Source: Gyrodactylus bullatarudis (lineage: Eukaryota > Platyhelminthes > Monogenea > Gyrodactylidea > Gyrodactylidae). Taken from it: a stretch of DNA of 64,000 bases. Below, piece by piece: positions 57,136-64,000 of the stretch; within the stretch, counting starts at the first letter, position 1, and every line of letters starts with the position of its first letter. Position numbers and translations under genes: made by a program. Below the pieces are notes generated by a model. The model was not told where the DNA came from, searched no databases, and saw only the letters and a program-made list of their open reading frames with translations. The stretch covers positions 107,047-171,046 of the forward strand of contig SSNU01000120.1 of the NCBI GenBank assembly GCA_012064415.1, in the 5' to 3' direction.

Positions 57136-57936
57136 TTAACAATGTTTATTTAACCCTACTAGATTTTTATTTGAAAAAATTATAAAAATAGTTGTGGTTA
57201 TCTGGTACAAAGAACAATAAATAATTACAAATATATGAAATCTTCTTGTTCTTAAAAGTAGAAAAGTGGGAGTGGGAGCAGAATATTTAGAAGAATTGAG
57301 CATCCCCAGCGTGATCTTAAGTTGTAATGGCCATTTGGTTTTAAGGCATGTTTGGAATACAGAACTGCTGCAGCTGAAATCCGTCTGAGCCATAGAGGAT
57401 GTAAATTCGAACGATCAAGTAATTCTTTGTAAGAAAGAGGGCCATAACATGAACGTAAATAGAAGAATTGTATTCTCTCAAGTTTTTTGGCTGTCCCAAC
57501 AGGAAGATTACAAAGGATTCCAGATCAATAATCAAGATAAGGCAGGATTAGAGATTTATACAGGGATATCCTTAAGGTAGGGTTAATCACAAATCTTCTG
57601 GTGAAATAACTTTACATCTGACTTTCTTGAGGATTTCCTGAGAATGAATTTGGGTATTGAGGCTGTTGTCATACTTGAGGCCAAGGTCATTAATGGAAGA
57701 GACCAACTCGTAAGGGAAGGAGCCATTAGGAGATATTGTACTATTAAGAGACATAATTTTAGTCTTGTTGCGATTAATTTTGAGGCCAATGTTGCTCAAT
57801 GTACTTTCTAAGTGTTGGATTTTGTTGATTATAATAGTCAAACCATTTTCAATGTTGATAAGGATTTTAATATAATCAGCATATTTGAAGTATTTTACCG
57901 ACGAGCATGAGGGTTTAACACTGGAGAAGATTATAT
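57136..57936 (-). mobile_element. Family B non-LTR retrotransposon fragment, mutated catalytic box
   Basis: Minus-strand pieces: KYFKYADYIKIL (catalytic YADD changed to YADY), GLKINRNKTKIMSLN, SYKELLDRSNLHPLWLRRISAAAVL. A 3' end similar to the next copy (TTCAAATAAAAATCTA) follows. Frame breaks occur near 57590 and later. It is dead both by the catalytic change and by frameshifts. Confidence 0.75.
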
Positions 57937-59036
57937 ATATATAATAGATTTTTATTCGATAATTATTTGAAAAAATTACAAAAATAGTTATGGTTCGATG
58001 GAATAACTTGATAAAGATAATTAAAAATCTGTGATATGTTCATGTCATTAAAATTGGATAAGTTAATCTGAAAACGGGCTCTGAGTGGCAGTAGTACATG
58101 GAGAAGTATGGAAAAACCTGATCCCGATCTTAGATTATAGTTGCTTGAATTGGATTGTACTCTTTTATTGAAAAGGGTGGCAGCAGCAGCAATCCTTCGG
58201 AGCCAAAGGGGATGTAGACCAGATAATTCAAGGAGGGTTTTATATGAGTGGGGGCCGAGGCAGGATCCCTTATGCGTATGGACGATAGGGATTTTATTAG
58301 AAAGAGACATGATTTTTGTTTTGGAGTGGTTCAGTGTCAGACCAATTTGCGAAGAATCAAGGTGATTGAGTTCGATTCCAATTGCATCAGCATCTCTTTG
58401 AAGTGGAAGAAGGATCTTAATATCATCTGCATATTTGAAATAATGGACTGAGTTATTGGATGATTTAATTGTTGAGAAAACTAAATTGAATAAGGCAGGA
58501 CCGATGACTGAGCCTTGCGGGACGCCAGATGTTATTTCAGTTAATGTTGAGGATATGCCAGAAATATTAACATATTGGAGTCTTTGAGTAAGAAAATATA
58601 ATGTTAGATTGCTTATATAGGGGTTGATCTGATGCTTTTTAAGTGTGTCTATGATAATATTGAACGGCAGTCTATCAAAGGCTTTGGATATATCAACATA
58701 GATTACAGCACAAGGGGTGTTACCATATAGAAGATCATTTGCCTTGTCAAGGAAGTGGAGTAGATTTGTTGCGGTACTTCTTCTCTTAATGAATCCGCGC
58801 TGATTTGGGTCGATTGAGGATAGGTTGATTTTCTTTAAATGTGAGCTGATGAGTCTGTCTATGATTGAAAGAAAAATTGGGATGTTTGAAATTGGACGAA
58901 GATTGGCGGGAGTAGATGGATTGTTACACTTGGGAATAGGGGTAATCTTAATACAGTCGGTTGCGAAACTCATTGGCCACTCCAGTCCGAAGAAACTGGG
59001 GCGTAATATACCGTGAAAAATATACAAATATATCAA
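57937..59036 (-). mobile_element. Family B non-LTR retrotransposon fragment, 357-codon open RT frame
   Basis: The open frame at 57963-59036 holds RT motifs IKITPIPK, NLRPISNIPIFLSIIDRL, QRGFIKRRSTATNLL, YVDISKAFDRLP, SGVPQGSVIGPALF and the intact catalytic KYADDIKIL. An in-frame gap then removes much of the thumb (SNKIPIVHTHKG joined to CLGPHSYKTLLEL). The C-terminal LHPLWLRRIAAAATLF and the end follow. Lacking the endonuclease and the thumb part, it cannot be active. Its 3' end abuts the preceding fragment through an AT repeat near 57940. Confidence 0.85.
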
Positions 59037-59567
59037 AATTTTACCAAAAATTCATTGGTGCATTTAGTTTTCCGTTTAACTTGTGTTTTCAAGGATAAAA
59101 TTTATGTGTCAGAAATTGAGTTTTTAAAGCTTTATTGTGAGGATCAAAGAGGTGTTAGAGACTTTGAAACTATCAATTAATACAAAAGAGAAGGTCCTTT
59201 TTCATAAGAACATTAAAGTTTCCTCAAAAAAGCACTTTAAAAAAACATGTTTTATGTAGGTCTACTTGTAAGCGACCGATCAAAATCAGGGTTTTGGATC
59301 ACATATTAAAGGGGTGTGAATCAATTATGCGTTCACTCGAGCTTCAGATGGTCTTGTTCGAAAGATAAAAAAGTGCTGATTTCATAAATAGTCAGGGCAA
59401 GAAAATCAGTTCATTAGATCACAAGTGATTGGAACTTGAAATCCAGATCATATTTTTATTGAAAATATGTATTTTTAGGTTTCTTATAAGGGTGATATAT
59501 ATCAATTAAATGATACCAAAAGTTCATATATTTATTTAAAAAATATTCTTGAACCTTTTATCTTATC
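59037..59567. other. No gene seen
   Basis: About 530 nt between two retrotransposon pieces; no reading frame or repeat could be named. Confidence 0.4.
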
Positions 59568-60059
59568 CTAAATCAGCCATAGGGATACTGATGAATAAAA
59601 ATTAGTAATTAGCCAATCTTTAGGAATGTGACAGTAAAATAATAAATTATTGAAAAAAACGGCAAGGTTTTCAAAAAAGGAGGTTGGCAACGATAGGAGT
59701 AGTTCACCGGAGATGAAAAAACTATCTTTTCTTTTTTTTGATTTGAAGTTAAGAATAATGTCAATTAGATTGTTTGCTGAAATATTGGGAGGCTCTACAG
59801 AGGAGCAATCAACAGGGTCGGGTATTGGGGAGTTGGAGTAAATGCTTGTGAAGAAATTGTTGACATCATTTGCATTAAGATTTGGAATTGAGTTGGAGGA
59901 CATTCTATTTGCAAGGAAGTTAATTTTTTTCCATGCTATTTTAGGATTAGATTTGAATTCACCAGTAATGAAGGCCTCGAAAAGTAGTTGGGAGGGAATT
60001 ATGTCAGATTTTATTGAATTCTTTGAAACACGTTTAGCTGCAGATTACAAAATAGTTTA
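59568..60059 (-). mobile_element. Non-LTR retrotransposon fragment, endonuclease-RT linker
   Basis: The minus-strand open frame (to 59903, extended upstream to 60059) reads NPKIAWKKINFL, DVNNFFTSIYSNS and then SFFENLAVFFNNLL and HIPKDWL, the usual sequence just before RT motif 1. It breaks off at about 59580. Probably family B or a close relative, part of another truncated copy. Confidence 0.6.
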
Positions 60060-60139
60060 AAATTAAAAGTTAAATTATAAATTAGTACATCAATAAGAGG
60101 AATGGTAAGGGAAAGAAAATGGGAAATGTCTGTTACATA

Positions 60140-60770
60140 ATGGGGCAAGTTTACATTATAAGGGGGATTAAGTTGAATATGAAAGGACCTATGATAGAGC
60201 CTTGTGGTACACCAGAGCTTATTGAGCAGAGGAAGATAGATTACCATTGAAAATGACCCTTTGTTTCCTATTCGAGAGGAAGGCCATGGCAAGTCTGATT
60301 ATGTAGGGGTTAAAATTACATTTTGATAAAAAGGCGTGAATGACTGAGAATGGGAGTCTATCATAAGCTTTTTCAATGTCGACATATACAACAGCACATG
60401 AAATTTTCTTGAATATTAGAGACTGAGCTGTGTCCATGAACGAGAGAAGGTTAGAGCTGGTACTTCTGCCTTTGACAAATCCATGCTGGTCAGGATCTAG
60501 TGAGAGAATGTTTATATTCATTAAGTGTTTGTATATAAGTGAGTCAATGAGTACATGAAAGATGGGAAGCAGTGAGATAGGCCTGAAATCACACGGTTGA
60601 GTTGGATTAGGTATTTTTTTAATAGGTTGGATATGAACTGTGAGCCATTGATGAGGAATGTGTCCTGTAACAACAATATGTTGAAAATAGACTGCTAGAG
60701 AGGCAAAAAATTCATTTGGAAGAGCTAGAAGAATGGCAGCGGAGACGTATGAATTGTCTTTCCTATAATG
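60140..60770 (-). mobile_element. Third non-LTR family (C), N-terminal half of RT
   Basis: The minus strand from about 60765 downward reads LALPNEFFASLAVYF, HIPHQWLTVHIQPIKKIP, CDFRPISLLPIF, QHGFVKGRSTSSNLL, YVDIEKAYDRLPF, then after a frameshift near 60225 SSGVPQGSIIGPFIF. It stops before the catalytic box. It differs clearly from families A and B. Confidence 0.75.
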
Positions 60771-61322
60771 ACATTTGGGGTCTTTAAAGCCCCCATTAAA
60801 ACGTCGTTCTAGGCTTAATTACCCGATAATAATTATGGATTCAAGCTTTCTAAAGGTCTCTGATGGCCCAGTTTTTTGTAGATACTCATATACAATTAAT
60901 TTTCGTATATCCTTAGTTTCGAAAATGTCACTAAGACTCTTTTTTTCTTTAAAAGTTAAACTTTTGATCAAAGTTGGAATCTAATAACATTTGAAGCAAC
61001 CTAATAATAGATTGTATTAATAAATCATTATTATAAATAATTATTAGATAACTACTTTAAAATAAATTGTTATATAATAATATAACTTTAATTTGATTTG
61101 AAAAAAAAATTATACTAGAGCCTCTGAGTAATATCCTAGTGTAAGATGAACCAAAAAATGGACTGGATAATTGAGATATGTCTACAGGGGGTCATGCAAA
61201 ATTCTAAATTAAGTTAAATGGAAAAGTATTTTTGTAATAGAAAGTTTATTTGATTTATATAGAAGTGAAAAAATCAGAATACGTCTTGAAATTATAAATA
61301 GTAGTTTTTAAAAAGATTGTGG
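60771..61322. other. No gene seen
   Basis: About 550 nt of very AT-rich DNA between retrotransposon fragments, with TAATAATTATTA-type runs near 61020-61080. Confidence 0.4.
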
Positions 61323-61595
61323 TCATCTGAGATTTTTCGAAAAGGAAGTTGGCAATTTTTTGTGGATTGGTGCCTGAAAGAATTGAGATTGATCTGGTAC
61401 TTCAATCTGATTATGGTGGTAGTCCTCGTTAGGATCGAGTAACGAGAGGTATTGCGAGTTTGATAATTGGATCTGAGACTGGCCAGTGTGTTGCAGATGC
61501 AATTTTATGATGACTGCTGTCCGTCGGAGCCAAATAGGAATGAAGTGGACCATTTGAAGTGCTGATCTATAGCTTTGAGGGCCTAAACAGCTTCA
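61323..61595 (-). mobile_element. Non-LTR retrotransposon fragment, RT C-terminus
   Basis: Minus-strand GPQSYRSALQM and VHFIPIWLRRTAVIIKL match the conserved C-terminal LHPLWLRR region of these RTs, then decay. Probably belongs with family C or a relative. Confidence 0.55.
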
Positions 61596-61800
61596 GAGCA
61601 TAATTTACCTCCTCAGGAAGTTTGTAAAACATCCATACCTCAAACTCCAACTCTATAAGACTTTTATTATTCCCTTAAATGAATATGGTTCAGCCATTTT
61701 TTCATCAATCAATGCAGCAAAAACCACAGCCCTTGAGAGAATTCAGTACAGTCAAACCATCGATTCAGCAGGAGGATTTTATCGCTTGCGCATTTTTATG
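61596..61800 (+). mobile_element. Non-LTR retrotransposon fragment on the plus strand
   Basis: Plus-strand FVKHPYLKLQLYKTFIIP, NEYGSAIFSSIN and TTALERIQYSQT resemble the RT thumb/C-terminal region (LKAYKSLVxPLFDY...IERVQ) of non-LTR elements. Only about 200 nt, no start or end. Confidence 0.5.
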
Positions 61801-62086
61801 ATTGATCAATCAGAACGCGAAAAAATTGAAATTTATTGTATCTCAGACTTGGTATCAAAATATAGGTTATACAATTTTAAGAAGATTGAGCCATGTCTCA
61901 GATATATACGACGAAAAATGGAGATTTTGTAAGCCTTGATGTAATTTTTGTAAATAGAGAAATAATATAACGACTGGTGTGATAACTATAGTTCCAATCA
62001 AGCCCTTTTTCACCCGTTAACCCTTTTGGTGCATGTTCATTTTCCAATTTTTTCGAACCTTCATAACTCTACCAGTTTGATAGGTT

Positions 62087-63384
62087 TCTGGTAACATAAT
62101 TGCTGACGGTTTGCAAGGAACCCCATTGATCACGAGAAGTTATGCGCCAGATGTAACAATCCCCTACAGGTATCCGCATATGACCGAGGGATATCTAGAG
62201 AAGCTTGACCTGGAGATTCTGAGGTACGAACAGACAGGACCTAACGATCTACCAGAAGACTCGTCAGTCAGGCTAGTCCCTGTACCGTTTAGCACCCTTA
62301 AGGGCGAGATCCACTTGCTGTGCGATCAAAGCACCTGGCAAACCCGACTTTTCATCCCAGAATGCTTAAGAAAGCAAGTGTTCAATTTCATACACAATCA
62401 AGGTTACCCCGGTATTAGAGCAACGCAGACAGCCATAGCTAAAAGGTTCATTTGGCCAAAAAAAAAAGTCAAATAAAAGCATGGGTCAGTGAATGCGTAA
62501 TCTGCCAAAAGTGCTGAGTCATTCGTCACACGCACACAGAAGTTCAACACCAAAAGCTAGAATACCCCTTCCAACACATCCACATCGACGTGTTAACTTT
62601 AACTCCATCTGGAGGTTACCACAAAGTCCTCACGATAATCGACAGGAAAACGAGACACTGTCAAATCGAGCCAATCTATACCGAGACCGCGAAGGAAATC
62701 ATCCACACACTTGTTCATAGATGCTTCAAAATCAAAGGTTTCCGATCAAAAGTCACAACCGATCGCGGAGCAAATTTCACGTCTGCAGAGTTCAATGAAA
62801 AAATGATTGACTCTAACATCGATCACATCTGTACAAGGGCCTATCACCCTCAGAGTAATGGTATCATCGAACGTATTCATCTTGTAATACGGGATACGAT
62901 AAAAGCCATGGAAAAGTTAGAAAACTGGCATAAGGCAATACCATTTATTGAACTTCTAATAAATAACACTCCGTATCAAGAATACACGGCATCTGAAAGA
63001 TTGTTCGGAAGAGACACCAGAATGCCAATAGACCTTGTCACGAGCGGAGAGTCACCAGTAGATACATCAGAGGATACGATAAAATTGTTCGAGAGTATCA
63101 GAGAAATTCCGGAATACCCTGAAAGAGAGATCAGAAACAGAACTTACATTCCTAAAGATCTGGACACCTGCCAATATGTGTTCGTAAGAAACGATCATCC
63201 GTCCAACAAAAAGTCCATCAGGTATTTCGGACCATACAAAGTCCACCCGAAGCCCAAGGAAACGAGTCGTCAAGCCGAAGACGGACGACAATTTTATCTT
63301 TTATTAAATCTCCTGAAGCTCCATTTCCTAAGAAGGGGCTGTGATATAGGTTCTGATGAAAGCACGAGAAGAATCACGATTTGA
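62087..63384 (+). pseudogene. Ty3/gypsy retrotransposon integrase fragment
   Basis: Starts near the end of the RNase H domain (IADGLQG). The H2C2 zinc region follows (HNQGYPGIRATQTAIAKRFIWP). The frame shifts at an A run at 62460-62470, continues with SECVICQKC, and meets a stop near 62516. The long frame at 62590-63384 covers the integrase core with Asp in HIDVLTL, Asp in TTDRGANF and Glu in NGIIERIH, so the triad is intact, then a GPYKVH module. The coding part looks richer in G+C than its surroundings, which suggests a fairly recent arrival. No LTR or gag was found in the window. Confidence 0.85.
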
Positions 63385-63640
63385 TAGTTTATATTCAAAA
63401 AATATATCTTAAAAACGCATGTTCATTTTAAACAATAATGCTTCATAGTCATAATTAGATTTAGTTTATCTTTCACAGTTAGTAGCAGTTTTAAAAAGTA
63501 ACATCTATATCATCTTCTCCCCCACAGGTGTAACGCCATCGTTTCCAGCAGTCTCTTCCTGCCTTTCCTTCGTCTGCTTGATCTTCTGAGATTCTTGTCT
63601 GGTTCTGCTTGGGGCCTCAATGTAGCTTCCTCTGATTGCG
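63385..63640. other. Short AT-rich spacer after the gypsy fragment
   Basis: About 250 nt where a 3' LTR could start; no terminal repeat can be shown without its partner. Confidence 0.3.
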
Positions 63641-64000
63641 GTGTTGGATTTGCTCTTTCTTCCTCTGGCTGATGCCTGTTCACAATTTTCTCTTTTGTTT
63701 CTGGACTTTCCTCATCTGGCTCATGCCTACCCTCTGTTCATTTTCTCCATCAAAATCTGTTCTATTCTCTTCCGATTCTGCTTCGATGACGTCTGCCTCA
63801 TGAACCAGTCTGTTCTTGTCATCTCTTCTAACTACTTTAGAGTCTGTGATGATTGTTTTGGCCTTCCGGAAACCTTTGTTTTCCTCGAAGATCCAGGCCT
63901 CTCTTTCTTTTTCTGCTTCCGACACGGTTCCTCTTTCCAACTTGTTCGGAAGTCGCCTCGTAAATATTAGCTCGTTAGGTATTGCTCCTTTAGAGTTTAC
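63530..64000 (-). other. Charged, higher-G+C minus-strand reading region, possibly retroelement coding
   Basis: Minus strand from 64000: IPNELIFTRRLPNKLERG followed by a Glu/Lys/Arg-rich frame to 63680. Another frame then carries on with RHEPDEESPETKEK, RANPTPQSEEATLRPQ and NLRRSSRRRKGRKRL to about 63540. The opening resembles the PxELLFGRxLRTKL stretch near the end of gypsy integrases. The base composition is unlike the surrounding DNA. Cut by the window end; identity not proven. Confidence 0.35.

Overview
The window is AT-rich (roughly 70% A+T by eye) nuclear DNA from an animal. It carries ten recognisable host genes with spliceosomal introns: an Sp/KLF-type zinc-finger factor, TFIIA-alpha/beta, PP1 catalytic subunit, a class II photolyase, two tandem J-domain/membrane proteins, a DDX3/Belle helicase, paxillin, filamin and an ADO-type thiol dioxygenase. 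Paxillin and filamin point to Metazoa. I cannot place the phylum. The strongest clue is the intron sizes: one class of about 23-37 nt, a second of about 54-69 nt, and some introns of 1-5 kb. Very short introns are known from dicyemids and some flatworms, so a small-bodied lophotrochozoan is a plausible guess, no more.

Layout. 1-0.9 kb: degraded non-LTR retrotransposon ends. 1.8-3.3 kb: zinc-finger gene (+) with a TATA/CCAAT promoter. 3.3-7.1 kb: mostly empty, with one tRNA-like sequence. 7.1-8.9 kb: two truncated copies of the same non-LTR family. 9.4-16.4 kb: TFIIA-alpha/beta (+), five exons, with the last 35 codons beyond a 4-kb intron. 17.3-18.5 kb: PP1 (-), convergent with TFIIA. 19.7-21.2 kb: photolyase (-), one exon. 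21.3-22.5 kb: tandem DNAJC30-like genes (+). 22.6-24.7 kb: apparently complete piggyBac element. 25.0-27.1 kb: DDX3-type helicase (+). 28.3-36.0 kb: last three exons found for paxillin (-), with an apparently complete Tc1-type element in an intron. 37-43.5 kb: repeat-rich block with an integrase relic, a 1.1-kb element with long inverted repeats, a dispersed AT-rich repeat family and the longest non-LTR copy. 44.4-55.8 kb: filamin (+), 17 exons, about 2,100 residues. 56.2-57.0 kb: ADO-like dioxygenase (-). 57.1-64 kb: graveyard of several non-LTR families, then a Ty3/gypsy integrase fragment of higher G+C.

The host genes are unrelated housekeeping and cytoskeletal genes, not a pathway. Paxillin and filamin both serve adhesion and actin linkage but lie on opposite strands across a TE block. 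Gene models were assembled by hand from splice signals, reading phase and family similarity; exon joins were kept only where phase closes and the protein family continues. The points most worth a second look are the ultra-short introns, the enlarged second zinc finger, the two seemingly intact DNA transposons, the long-inverted-repeat element and a possible internal promoter in filamin.
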